Part shown: one piece after another, positions 16,811 to 26,287 of the stretch
How positions within the stretch are numbered: position 1 is the first letter of the stretch
Layout of the letters: each line of letters opens with the position of its first letter
Program-made: the position numbers and the translations under genes
From: Chitinophaga sp. CF118
GTDB taxonomy: Bacteria; Bacteroidota; Bacteroidia; Chitinophagales; Chitinophagaceae
Assembly (NCBI RefSeq): GCF_900112615.1
Contig: NZ_FOMK01000001.1
Location: 1,426,001 to 1,490,000, forward strand
Direction of reading: 5' to 3'
DNA: 64,000 nt
Notes under the pieces: model-generated
Told to the model about the DNA's origin: nothing
Seen by the model: the letters and a program-made list of their open reading frames with translations, nothing else
Databases searched by the model: none

Positions 16811-18016
16811 TTAGTGATGACCTTTCGTGGCTGCATCGAACACGCGGCAGAAGTTGCCGCCGCCTACCTTACCAATTTCCTCCCCGGTGAAGCCCGTTTT
16901 TAACATCGCATCGACTACGGCGTAATAGAATCCTACTTTCTGGTCCTTCCAGGCTTCATTCGTGCGCTCGCCAACCCGGCCTTGATTTTTACCACTTCCC
17001 GGACCATCCTTGTGATTATCGCCAGGGGGATCGTCATGGCGTTTGCCAGGATCACCACCAGGTCGGGGGCCAGAGGGAGTCAACTTGGTATCAGTACCGA
17101 TGCAGACATGGTCAATTCCGATAACGTCAACAAGGGCACGAATATTCTGGGCATACTCCAATGGAGAATCTGCAAGGTGTGTCCATACGCCAATCACACC
17201 ACCAGTGTCGGCTACGACCTGGGCATGTTCCTTGCTGATAAGTCTTGGCCGCATCATGTTGGCCATGAACGGATTCTGACCCAACCGGGAATCGAGTCCG
17301 GTATGAGAGACGAGTACCGGACGGGTCGCCACTTTGAGCGCAGCGGCCACAGTATCTGCACTAGCGTGCGATAAGTCGACGAGAATGCCTAGTCGGTTAC
17401 ATTCTTTGATGACGTCAGCCCCGAATGCAGTTAGTCCGCCAAAATTTGGAGGGTTAGTGAAAACGTCGCCTAATGGCACAGATGCATCGTTGTCATGGAG
17501 CAGTCCGAGGTGTCGCAAGCCCCGATTGTAGGCCTCTGCGAGCCGCTCCAAATGTCCTTCAAGAAAATGAGCTCCCTCAACCGATTGGATGACGGTCGGC
17601 TGATGGTTCTTATGGGCAGTGCGGAGATCTGCCAGGTTCAAGGAGCGCTTCATATTATTTTGAGCCAGCTGCTTGTCCATTGAAGTCAACCCATTCAAGA
17701 ACCGGTCATAGGCATCTCCAGTTTTTTGTAATTTTTGATAGTCGACGGCGAATGTCATGCAGATGGCCGATAAACCCGACCGCTTCATCTCACCAGCCAG
17801 GTCGATGGTTGGGCCGGGTACCTCTGCTTGAGTAAGGGGAACGTCAATATGATTGTGCGTGTCGATGCCCATCGTGGCAGCTACGATAGCAGCCACACGT
17901 GGATCAACTTCGTTAATAGCCCACCCAGCCAGAGGGTTAAGCATCATCGCAGCACTTGTCCCGGTTACAGCGGTAAGGAACTCCCGTCGGGACCATGCAG
18001 ATTGAGATTTCATCAT
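16811..18016 (-). CDS. Tat-exported M19 membrane-dipeptidase-like peptidase
   Basis: About 401 residues from the ATG at 18016 (a second ATG is at 18013). A twin-arginine signal (SRREFLTAVTG) predicts export of the folded protein. The M19 zinc-site residues are visible: HxD in DTHNHIDVP, Glu in QSVEGAHFLEG, His in LVDLSHAS, His in LVSHTG, and Asp in HVCIGTDTKL. A Gly/Pro/Asp-rich loop (SGPRPGGDPGKRHDDPPGDN) interrupts the C-terminal half and is odd. The gene is clearly GC-richer than its neighbours: a hand count of 17041-17100 gives 35 of 60 G+C. This suggests horizontal transfer. It would hydrolyse dipeptides in the periplasm. Confidence 0.9.
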   Translation of the reverse strand: MMKSQSAWSRREFLTAVTGTSAAMMLNPLAGWAINEVDPRVAAIVAATMGIDTHNHIDVPLTQAEVPGPTIDLAGEMKRSGLSAICMTFAVDYQKLQKTGDAYDRFLNGLTSMDKQLAQNNMKRSLNLADLRTAHKNHQPTVIQSVEGAHFLEGHLERLAEAYNRGLRHLGLLHDNDASVPLGDVFTNPPNFGGLTAFGADVIKECNRLGILVDLSHASADTVAAALKVATRPVLVSHTGLDSRLGQNPFMANMMRPRLISKEHAQVVADTGGVIGVWTHLADSPLEYAQNIRALVDVIGIDHVCIGTDTKLTPSGPRPGGDPGKRHDDPPGDNHKDGPGSGKNQGRVGERTNEAWKDQKVGFYYAVVDAMLKTGFTGEEIGKVGGGNFCRVFDAATKGHH

Positions 18017-18726
18017 AATTTCCAATTAAGTTAACTGCCGGTAGGATCCGATTACCCACCTACTGATTATTATTAATACAAATAGTCAATGTCAAATTGT
18101 AATAGAGATACTTTCAACCTCCGCTGACAAAATAAGAGGATTAAAACCTAATCTAATATTGAATTATGATAAATGGAGATGAAGGTACGGAACAATTTAT
18201 CTGTGGAATAAGAGATGCTGTTGTATATATTTTATACGTCTTTAAAAATTCCATTTTCGCAGCGCCTTTGTGGTAGTTGATCTCATTTGGCTGAAGAAGA
18301 AATCGATTATAGGTTGTCAATGATGAATGGAAAACCTAAATGTTTGATGTCGAAGCAATTCTTTTTGTGTAAGCATTGTAGACTTATGAATGCTAGTAAA
18401 TGGCCATCCGTTTTTTGAGTTAAACTCAATAATAGCAATTCTTAAAGTGTCAAGATACCTGTCCGAAAACGACAAAAGAAGTTGTCAAAATTGGAAAATT
18501 TGGAGTTAACATGGATGTTAATTGTCCGATTACATAGCAGTTTTAATTTAGTATAAAATAATACGCCTTCTTATTCAATTTATATTTGTAATTATCAGGC
18601 AATACAATTTCATTTATACCACATTAAGTATGATCTTGCCGTCGACACGTTGCACCAACTATTTAGGCCTCCGAGTGGGGAGGCCTAAATAGTTGGTATT
18701 ACATTAAACCGTAGTATCCTGTTATT
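18017..18726. other. Gene-free stretch with one strong palindrome
   Basis: About 700 bases without a convincing reading frame separate the dipeptidase start from the thioredoxin-like gene. Most of it is AT-rich and shows no recognisable gene remnant. The only strong structure is the perfect hairpin at 18654-18697. The stretch must also hold the dipeptidase promoter, which could not be identified. Confidence 0.6.
18654..18697. other. Perfect 19-bp inverted repeat
   Basis: The arm ACCAACTATTTAGGCCTCC (18654-18672) and its exact complement (18679-18697) enclose a 6-base loop. There is no T-run on either side. It lies 29 bases beyond the stop of the thioredoxin-like gene and may end that operon or mark a mobile-element or recombination site. 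Confidence 0.75.
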
Positions 18727-19857
18727 TTACTTCAATTCCTTTTTATAACCGGCAAGTTTCTTCTCAGATTCTTTAATGGTATCTTCCATAATGAAACCAG
18801 CGAATTTACCTTCCTTCAGTAGCTGTCTGGCAGTTGTAATTGCCTTTTCCTCGTATTGCACAGCGCTTTTGTAATCATTCATATTTGCATATGCGCCGGC
18901 CATTTCTTCATAAACTATAGATGGTGGCATCTGGGGCACTTCCAGTTGTGCATTCAATAACTCTAAAGCATATTCGTAAGTTGATTTCTTCAAGCCCTTT
19001 TTCCTGGCAATAACTGCTGCTGTAGAACCTACATATCCAGGCTTGGTAGCTTGCCACGGTCTTACAAAAGCCATTGCTGTATCTTCACTTCCATATTCGA
19101 TCATAGTATTGAACTTAAAAAAACCGAATGTTCCGGCAAAGTTAGGCATGACAGCGATACCTGAATCAAGGAGCTGATAAGCCCTAGCAAATTGCTTGTC
19201 AGCAATAGCTTTTTCGTAAGCTTTATATAGGTTTTGGAAGGGTACCATTGCGGAATCTGCCTGTTCAGTTTTTTCCTGTAACTTCTTTTTGGTAGCTGCA
19301 ACGTCGTAATTTCCGGACATCACCACCTTTACCACCGAATCCAGCTCAATTGGATGACCCATCCACAAAATGATGCCATCCTTCACCATAAATGAACAGG
19401 GAATACCATCTTGCCCGGCAGCCTCCATCCATTCCTTTCCCATAAACTGGTCTTTACTGTCAGTGATAACATTGAAGTCCATTTTGTTGCCCATACCTTT
19501 TACAAATTTACTTACTTTGGGAAGTGAAGATTCGTAAGGTTTGTCACCGGTTTTTTCCCAGATATTCACAGCAATGACGGTCGCGTCCTGTTTACGTTCC
19601 CTGGCAAATTCTGAAAGATGGGGCATAGATGCAATACATGGTCCACACCAGGTAGCCCAGAACTCGAAAAGGTAAAGACGTCCCTTCTCATACTGCTTAA
19701 TAGGTGATCCTTTTAGCCATTTTCCGTAGCGAAGTTCAGGTGCTTTGTCGCCCACAAATAATTTTGCCCTTTCCTGCCCCAATGAAACAAGCATAAAACA
19801 AAGGATGGAAAGAAAGGTCAGACCCAAGGTTCTCGAAATCTTCAGACTGTAACTCAT
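18727..19857 (-). CDS. TlpA-like exported thioredoxin-fold protein
   Basis: About 376 residues from the ATG at 19857. A signal peptide (SRTLGLTFLSILCFMLVSLGQ) is followed by a thioredoxin-like domain with GDKAPELRYGKWL and the redox motif FWATWCGPC. The cis-Pro position is in DGIPCSFMV. The C-terminal half (about 200-376) is helical with TPR-like character (YKAYEKAIADKQFARAYQLL; YEEMAGAYANMNDYKSAVQYEEKA). Such AhpC/TSA-TlpA proteins often close SusC/SusD loci. It is 92 bases from the SusD gene and probably belongs to the same transcript. Client proteins are unknown. Confidence 0.88.
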   Translation of the reverse strand: MSYSLKISRTLGLTFLSILCFMLVSLGQERAKLFVGDKAPELRYGKWLKGSPIKQYEKGRLYLFEFWATWCGPCIASMPHLSEFARERKQDATVIAVNIWEKTGDKPYESSLPKVSKFVKGMGNKMDFNVITDSKDQFMGKEWMEAAGQDGIPCSFMVKDGIILWMGHPIELDSVVKVVMSGNYDVAATKKKLQEKTEQADSAMVPFQNLYKAYEKAIADKQFARAYQLLDSGIAVMPNFAGTFGFFKFNTMIEYGSEDTAMAFVRPWQATKPGYVGSTAAVIARKKGLKKSTYEYALELLNAQLEVPQMPPSIVYEEMAGAYANMNDYKSAVQYEEKAITTARQLLKEGKFAGFIMEDTIKESEKKLAGYKKELK

Positions 19858-19948
19858 TTTTGTTGGATTTTGAAATTTGAAATGCAAAAAGATATTATGT
19901 AGAAGCCGTGAGCTTCTATAAAAAAATGTTTACTGTAAATAATGTCCC

Positions 19949-21412
19949 TTAGAAGTTCGGGACGGTCAACACCACTTTGGGATCATCAGGTTGAATGATC
20001 AACTCTTTCCCATTGTTGTCGGCAGCCTTCCGGATCATTGGTAATCCGTTGCGGAAATAATCATATCCGGCATGTCCTTCAAAGGCAAGCTCCATATGCC
20101 TTTCCGTGAGAATAGCAGCAAGCAGATCCTGATCAGCGATGTTGGTGATATCCGATTCGGGCAGTCCTGCACGTGTGTGGATTGCGCTGAGGTCGGCCCT
20201 GGCCATAGCGTAATTTTTCATTTTGGCATAAGCTTCAGCTCTGTTCAGATACAATTCGCCGGTACGTAAAAAGATGTTTGGAGCGCGGGTGAGGAGCATG
20301 TTAAGCAAGACCAGTAATTTAGTGGTCTCGGTAAGTCCCGTTGCAGGATTAACCCTAAAAAAACTACTGCGGATATCCTGTGCAGCGAGCAATTGTTTAA
20401 GGTCTGACGAGGGCATAAAAACCCCGCCCAATCCAATCGTCGGATCATAGTTGTAGAGAATCCCGATCCGGGTATTGCCTGTCATGTTGTCAAAGGCAAA
20501 GATGATCTCTTTATTAGAGGCGAATTTAGCGCGGCCAATAGATCCATCCTGATCATCGGCAAACAGGTTTTTATAGTCGTTCCCCTGCAGCAATGCTAAT
20601 TTCCCTCCATTTTGAGTCAATGCACTGTCTGCATAGGTTACGGCTGCCTGGTTATAAATAGCGTCCGGATTGTCTATGTTACCGCCCATATACAAATACA
20701 CCCTTGATAACAATGCCCATGCGGCTTCTTTGCTGGCAAAGCTGTTTGTTTTTACCACGGGGGTTTTCATCAATTGCGCTGCTATTTTCAATTCTTCTGT
20801 GATATAATCATACACTTCCTTAACAGTAGATGGTGCAGGTATCTCCTTTAAATCACTTGTCTTTTTTAACGCAACACCGGAACTGTTTGCAGCATTCTGA
20901 TAGTAAGGCTTGCCGTATAATCTGATCAGGTTAAAATAAGTAAGCGCCCTCAGGAAATGATTTTCGCCTTTCGCATACAACACATTATTCTGGTCGGCTT
21001 CGGGAGAGGAGGCGAAACTTGTTTTTTCGAAATCAGCGATCCCCTCTAATGTAATATTAATGCTTACAATTAACTGGTATGAGCCACGATAAAAGTCGTT
21101 GCTGAAACCGAGCGTGGGACTGTTACTGTTTTGATAGAAGAACCCATCCGTCCTTTTTTCTGCAGGCCCGAAGGTGCGCAAGGTTACATTGTTACCACGG
21201 CTTTCGGATAAGTTTACCAATGGTTCATCGTAAGACGCATTGGAATTTTCGCGCAACAAGGAATAATTGCCTACTGTGGTTTCTACAATCCCGGCGGCAG
21301 AGGACAATTCCCCATCCTTATCAATTTTAATCAGCGGGCTGATTTCATCGATCTTTTTATCGCAGCCCATTGTGGCGACAGTAATTAAAAATATGATAGC
21401 GTAATTTTTCAT
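19949..21412 (-). CDS. SusD/RagB-family outer-membrane lipoprotein
   Basis: About 487 residues from the ATG at 21412. The lipoprotein signal ends at ITVATMGC, giving a lipidated Cys. The family signatures are present: AKGENHFLRALTYFNLIRLYGKPYY in the N-terminal half, AWALLSRVYLYMG, and near the C-terminus FLRTGELYLNRAEAYAKM and LTERHMELAFEGHAGYDYFR. It is the substrate-binding lid of the SusC pore encoded 21 bases upstream. The nutrient is not predictable because no glycoside hydrolase or peptidase is firmly linked to the set. Confidence 0.92.
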   Translation of the reverse strand: MKNYAIIFLITVATMGCDKKIDEISPLIKIDKDGELSSAAGIVETTVGNYSLLRENSNASYDEPLVNLSESRGNNVTLRTFGPAEKRTDGFFYQNSNSPTLGFSNDFYRGSYQLIVSINITLEGIADFEKTSFASSPEADQNNVLYAKGENHFLRALTYFNLIRLYGKPYYQNAANSSGVALKKTSDLKEIPAPSTVKEVYDYITEELKIAAQLMKTPVVKTNSFASKEAAWALLSRVYLYMGGNIDNPDAIYNQAAVTYADSALTQNGGKLALLQGNDYKNLFADDQDGSIGRAKFASNKEIIFAFDNMTGNTRIGILYNYDPTIGLGGVFMPSSDLKQLLAAQDIRSSFFRVNPATGLTETTKLLVLLNMLLTRAPNIFLRTGELYLNRAEAYAKMKNYAMARADLSAIHTRAGLPESDITNIADQDLLAAILTERHMELAFEGHAGYDYFRNGLPMIRKAADNNGKELIIQPDDPKVVLTVPNF

Positions 21413-21433
21413 ATTAATACTTTTAGCATTCAA

Positions 21434-24400
21434 TTAAAATGTTAGCTGTAGTCCAAATACATACCGTCGTGGGATGCTTAATGGGCCGGCTGCATTGCCA
21501 AAGTTCTGCGCTTCACCCACAGAAGGTCCTTCAGGACCGGAGGTAACTATATGTTTATTGTAGAGTGTATACAAATTATCGCCACTGGCATACACCGTGA
21601 AGTTTGATAACTTCATACGGTTGATTAACGACTGCGGTAAATCATAACTTAACCGAACATTACGAAGCGAGGCATTACTGGCATCGTACATATATTTGCT
21701 TGATCCGAAATAGTCCGTAGTTACCTGGTAATAAAGTTCCGGCTCGGTAGCGTTGGTCTGCCCGGGTGTTGTCCAGGGAATCTGGTTTTTAGTGTAGGCC
21801 AGCTGGTTATACCGATCAAGATTGGATACCTGGAAAGACGCAGTATAGTTATCGATGATCGTATATTTCAATGCAAAAGTGATTAAAACGCTCAACGAAA
21901 ATTGCTTGTAGGTAAAGTTGTTGGTGATGCCACCATAGAACCTTGGCTGGGAAGAACCGATTGTTTGAAACTGCCTGTTGTCTGAAGCTGCATCTACTTC
22001 AGCAATTGTATTTACATATTCCACACCGATTTTATTTCCCTTATCGTCGAAGATCAGCTTTTCAAATCTCGGCTTTCCTGACTGTGGGTCTACGCCGGCG
22101 TACTTAACAGCTTTTAAAGCATTGATATCATCTCCTTTAAAAAGATAATAACTGTTCTGAGGGAAGTATCCCTGTCTTAATGAATCATTGGCCACCTTAA
22201 CAATCTTATTCCTGTTAAAGCTGATGTTGAAAGAAGTACTCCAGGAGAAATTGGACTTGTTTATATTCTGAGAATTCAGCACTATTTCTATCCCTTTGTT
22301 TTCCACTGTAGCCGCATTCTGCCATTGTGTTGGAAAACCTGACAAAGCTGGCAATAACACCTTCTGTAACAGGTCTTGAGATCGACGTTTGTAAACGTCC
22401 ACCGCAGCTGTAAAACGTTTAAAGAACTCCATGTCAACACCTGCATTCCATGATTTGGTTACTTCCCATCTGAGATTCGGATTACCTAATACCGAAATCG
22501 TGGCCGCTCCGGCTCCGCTGTACGTATATCTTGGATCGTACAACGTTCTTGTGAGAAAGTTGTCGCCAAGTTGAGAGCCACTGGTTCCATAGTTGGCCCG
22601 TAGTTTTAAATAACTGATCCATTTTACATGCTGGAGGAATTCTTCGTTGCTGGCGATCCAGGCACCACCTCCGGAATAAAAAGTACCATAGCGGTTATCA
22701 CGGCCAAAGCTGCTGGATGCATCCCTACGTACTGAAGCGCTTAAGCTGTACCGGCCTTTATAGGTATATCCTGCTTCGCCAAACCAGGAGTAAATGGCCT
22801 TTATATCCTTTCCACCCTCGATATTACCCGCTTTGGTAGTCGGGATACCGAAGATCGATAAATCCGCCGCGCCACCGATTTCCCTCCCAAGCGAAATAAC
22901 GGGGTAACCGGCACGCACATGGTTTACATTTACAAGCATGTCCTCAACAGTGGTTTGTCCGAATTCCATACCGGCCAAAGCGCGGAACATATGTTTACCT
23001 ACATTTTTGTTAAAGGTCAGCTGGTTGGATGTGAGATAAGACATAAGATTGTCGGTGATGGTTCCCAAAAATCCTTGTGGGGCAAAAAAGGAACTGCCCC
23101 CGTTATAAGTTCTTACATCTGTATATTGGGTATTTTTGTTGTAGTTAAGATTACCAGAGTTAGTACTGGAAATGTTCAACCAATCGGTAATTTTATAGTC
23201 TAACTTAAAAGACCCGAAAAACAATTGCGACTGCCGTTTTGAAAAATTATACTGCCTGCTGAACAGGGGATTGTCAACGATCTGCTGCATTCCTCCCATT
23301 TTAAAGTTAAGTGCCTGGCTAACCGCCCCATTTGCGGCATAAGGGTTTGCCCATGGAATAAGGGATTGAATGTTATCAACGGTATTACCCTGGTCCCGGC
23401 GACCATCATTCATAATGCCATTAATAGATATTGTGGCTGTAACCTTGTCTGTTAAACGACTTTCGAGGTTCAGGCGGAAAGTTTTTCTGATCAGACTATT
23501 AAGGACGCCGGTAGCTTGCTCATTGTAGTACGAACCACCCATATAGTACCTGGTGCGATCATTTCCTCCGCTGGCAGACAGGTTTACTTCTGTGGTATGG
23601 CTGGTTATAAAAGCGTATTTCGCCCAGTCGTAAGAATTATTTACCTGCTCTTGTGTTGGCAGGCGATATGCCAGGTAATTATCCAACGTGGGGAACATGG
23701 AGGATAAGCTGGCGTTGTTCTGCGAATAATCTTCGGTATAGAATCGTTTTTGTAAGTCAAAAAGCTCTTCCCCGTTCAAGTACTTTATACGACCCTGGTT
23801 AGGCTGATTAATACCATATTTCACATCGGCGTTTATTCTTGTTTTTGCGTTACTCCCTCTTTTAGTGGTGACCACTAATACGCCCGCTGCTGCTCTGGAT
23901 CCATAGATGGCGGTAGCTGCAGCGTCTTTCAGTATAATGATGTCCTGGATTTCCTGTGGCGTAACCAGCTCTTTCAGGTTTTGATTGGGCATGATTACTC
24001 CATCCAAAACAATAAGTGGCCCATAGTTGAGTGCAGGTACTACAAACTCATTGATCTGATCTACACCAACGCCCGCTATACTGCTCTGCCCTCTTACAAA
24101 TATTTGTCCGCCGCTGCTGGTGGGGTCGGCAGCATTCTGTTCCGAAATATACAGACCCGCTGCCCTTCCTTTGAGTAAAGATGCGGGATCGGAAGAGGTG
24201 ATGCCTCTTCTGATTTCATCTCCTGATATTTTCTGTACTGCCCCAGTCAACTCTCCGGGCTTCTTAACCCCGTAACCGGTGGAGATGACTACTTCTTTCT
24301 GCTCGATCGCTTCCTGCTGGAGCGTGAAAGCGAGTTCAAATGGTTTATCTGTTACGATCAGTTTTCTACTGATCGTGGAATACCCGATACTGGATATTTC

Positions 24401-24973
24401 CAGCGTATAAGTACCTGGTGGTACATTCTGCAATACAAATATTCCATCTTCATTGGTAGTTGTGCCTATCGTTGATGGTTTCAATCTTACTGATACGCCC
24501 GGTAGCATTTTACCATCGGCCCCCGCAATAATCCCTTTTATTATCACCAGGGTATTGTCAATATTATTTTCCTGCAAAACCAGATCATTGCGGGGAGTCA
24601 CTGGTGCCTTAATTGAAAGCGTGACGGAGGTGTTTCTTAGACTATACTTTAATGGTTGCTGCTGAAAGAGCAGGTCGAGAAACTTCAATAATGGTAAGTC
24701 TCTGGCTGTAATTGTCACTGGTTTGGCAATAGACAGCAGTTTTTCATCAAAGAAGAAAACATACCCGGTTTGTTTTTCTACAAGCGCCAATACTTTTGAT
24801 AGGTCTTCGTCTTTAACTGACATAGACACTTTGCTCTGCGCTGTTACGTTTGCACTAACATACAGTGAGGCAATAAGCATTAAAATGAATGTAATCCTCA
24901 TAACTCGCAATGTTTGGTAGAGACAACCAGGCCCAGAGCTGCGGGCCTGCACGCTTTTCGCATTTTTTTGCAT
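21434..24973 (-). CDS. SusC/RagA TonB-dependent transporter with STN domain
   Basis: An 1179-residue outer-membrane protein. After a signal-like N-terminus comes an STN domain (about 48-115; LSKVLALVEKQTGYVFFFDEKLL), which links it to the FecR/sigma pair for trans-envelope signalling. A carboxypeptidase-D-like domain follows (about 145-230; GTTTNEDGIFVLQNVPPGTYTLEISSIGY), then the plug with the SusC signature (ILKDAAATAIYGSRAAAGVLVVTTKRG) and the beta-barrel ending in RRYVFGLQLTF with a C-terminal Phe. It takes up a large nutrient with TonB energy, working with SusD. The order sigma - FecR - SusC - SusD supports a substrate-induced loop. Confidence 0.95.
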   Translation of the reverse strand: MQKNAKSVQARSSGPGCLYQTLRVMRITFILMLIASLYVSANVTAQSKVSMSVKDEDLSKVLALVEKQTGYVFFFDEKLLSIAKPVTITARDLPLLKFLDLLFQQQPLKYSLRNTSVTLSIKAPVTPRNDLVLQENNIDNTLVIIKGIIAGADGKMLPGVSVRLKPSTIGTTTNEDGIFVLQNVPPGTYTLEISSIGYSTISRKLIVTDKPFELAFTLQQEAIEQKEVVISTGYGVKKPGELTGAVQKISGDEIRRGITSSDPASLLKGRAAGLYISEQNAADPTSSGGQIFVRGQSSIAGVGVDQINEFVVPALNYGPLIVLDGVIMPNQNLKELVTPQEIQDIIILKDAAATAIYGSRAAAGVLVVTTKRGSNAKTRINADVKYGINQPNQGRIKYLNGEELFDLQKRFYTEDYSQNNASLSSMFPTLDNYLAYRLPTQEQVNNSYDWAKYAFITSHTTEVNLSASGGNDRTRYYMGGSYYNEQATGVLNSLIRKTFRLNLESRLTDKVTATISINGIMNDGRRDQGNTVDNIQSLIPWANPYAANGAVSQALNFKMGGMQQIVDNPLFSRQYNFSKRQSQLFFGSFKLDYKITDWLNISSTNSGNLNYNKNTQYTDVRTYNGGSSFFAPQGFLGTITDNLMSYLTSNQLTFNKNVGKHMFRALAGMEFGQTTVEDMLVNVNHVRAGYPVISLGREIGGAADLSIFGIPTTKAGNIEGGKDIKAIYSWFGEAGYTYKGRYSLSASVRRDASSSFGRDNRYGTFYSGGGAWIASNEEFLQHVKWISYLKLRANYGTSGSQLGDNFLTRTLYDPRYTYSGAGAATISVLGNPNLRWEVTKSWNAGVDMEFFKRFTAAVDVYKRRSQDLLQKVLLPALSGFPTQWQNAATVENKGIEIVLNSQNINKSNFSWSTSFNISFNRNKIVKVANDSLRQGYFPQNSYYLFKGDDINALKAVKYAGVDPQSGKPRFEKLIFDDKGNKIGVEYVNTIAEVDAASDNRQFQTIGSSQPRFYGGITNNFTYKQFSLSVLITFALKYTIIDNYTASFQVSNLDRYNQLAYTKNQIPWTTPGQTNATEPELYYQVTTDYFGSSKYMYDASNASLRNVRLSYDLPQSLINRMKLSNFTVYASGDNLYTLYNKHIVTSGPEGPSVGEAQNFGNAAGPLSIPRRYVFGLQLTF

Positions 24974-25091
24974 AATTTTGGTTGGTTTGGTAAATAACAG
25001 GATCTATCCAGACTTGACTATTGCCAAATTGTAGCCGGGTATGTTGACGCATTCCGGCTTTTTGCTTTTTTAAACGGTTGGTTTTTGATTG

Positions 25092-26225
25092 TTAATTATA
25101 TACTACTATTGTTTTTCCCTCTATTCTAAATTTAATATTCACTTCCTGGAGCGCCTCCAGTACCTGTGCCAGGCTGAGATCGCGCTTGATTTTTCCTCTG
25201 AAAGTTCGCGATGAAACTTGTCCCTCATAACGCACATCTACGTCGTACCAGCGACTCAGCTCATTCATGACCGATTCCAGATTAGACCGGTCAAAATTAA
25301 ATAGTCCGTACCTCCAGGCCATTACCTGGTCGATGTTGGCATCGTTTACGATTTTAATATCTGCTTGTCCGGCCGCCGCTTGCTGGCCTGGCTTGAGTAA
25401 TACAGGTTGATTTGTCGGGTTCGACATCGATACGACGCCTTCCAGTAAGGTGGTTTTAATAATGCCTTCATCCGGATAGGCGTTTATGTTAAAATGAGTA
25501 CCCAGTACTTTTACCTCAGCCTTACCATTTGCACTTACTTTAAATGGTTTTTCCTCATTCTTTGCCACCTCGAAATAGGCTTCCCCACTCATTTCCACCC
25601 GGCGCTCCTGCCCCAGGAAAGTAGTTGGGTACCGGATAGAGCTGGCTGCGTTTAACCAAACCCTGGTACCATCCGGCAGGGTGACTTTAAATTGTCCGCC
25701 ACGGGGGGTACGCAACGTATTATATGTCATCGCATCCTTAGCCGCCGAAGCCACATATACCAGTTGTCCACCTTGCTGCCGTACTAGAGAACCGCCTTGT
25801 TGCAGCGTGCGATTACCCGCACTATCCAATTGTACCGTAGAACCATCATCCAGGGTAAGGGTAGCACGTTCGTAACCCGGTGTTACCTTTTCTTTTTTTG
25901 CAACGCCTGCAATTTCCTTCTGATTCTTTAACTGAAAATAGCTGCCAATACTCACGAGAAACAATACCGCTGCAGCGGCAGCCCAATACCAGCGTTGCCT
26001 TACAGGTCTCATCCGTACCTGTTTATCAAGAATAGCCGCCAACACATGGGCGCCACTGGGCGTCTGAACCGCCGTTCCCTGCAGTGCTTCCCAACGTTGA
26101 CGCATAACCGATTCCAGCAGCACATCGTCCGATTCCATCACCAACGCCATTAACTCCTGGCGCTCAGTCTCAGTGGCAGTACCTTCGAAATAAAGCTTAA
26201 ATAATTCAGTCAGCTGCTCATTCAT
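25092..26225 (-). CDS. FecR-family anti-sigma factor
   Basis: A 377-residue single-span inner-membrane protein. The N-terminal cytoplasmic part (about 1-80) binds the sigma factor; a transmembrane segment lies at about 82-102 (WYWAAAAAVLFLVSIGSYFQL). The periplasmic FecR domain has LRTPRGGQFKVTLPDGTRVWLNAASSIRYP and FKVSANGKAEVKVLGTHFNINAY. The DUF4974 domain closes the protein (FDRSNLESVMNELSRWYDVDVRYEG). It would receive the signal from the STN domain of the downstream SusC protein and release the sigma factor encoded 62 bases upstream. Confidence 0.94.
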   Translation of the reverse strand: MNEQLTELFKLYFEGTATETERQELMALVMESDDVLLESVMRQRWEALQGTAVQTPSGAHVLAAILDKQVRMRPVRQRWYWAAAAAVLFLVSIGSYFQLKNQKEIAGVAKKEKVTPGYERATLTLDDGSTVQLDSAGNRTLQQGGSLVRQQGGQLVYVASAAKDAMTYNTLRTPRGGQFKVTLPDGTRVWLNAASSIRYPTTFLGQERRVEMSGEAYFEVAKNEEKPFKVSANGKAEVKVLGTHFNINAYPDEGIIKTTLLEGVVSMSNPTNQPVLLKPGQQAAAGQADIKIVNDANIDQVMAWRYGLFNFDRSNLESVMNELSRWYDVDVRYEGQVSSRTFRGKIKRDLSLAQVLEALQEVNIKFRIEGKTIVVYN

Positions 26226-26287
26226 GTGGAATAAATTAACCTGTACATATAAATGACACCTGAGTTTTCAAAAAGTATATGCGAAAC

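Noticed and set aside
16629..16811. A 60-codon frame between the AraC and dipeptidase genes
   Set aside because: No recognisable protein features, and it ends at the stop of the dipeptidase gene; probably chance.
24855..25052. A 65-codon frame upstream of the SusC gene
   Set aside because: It overlaps the start of the SusC gene in another frame and has no features of a leader peptide or known protein.
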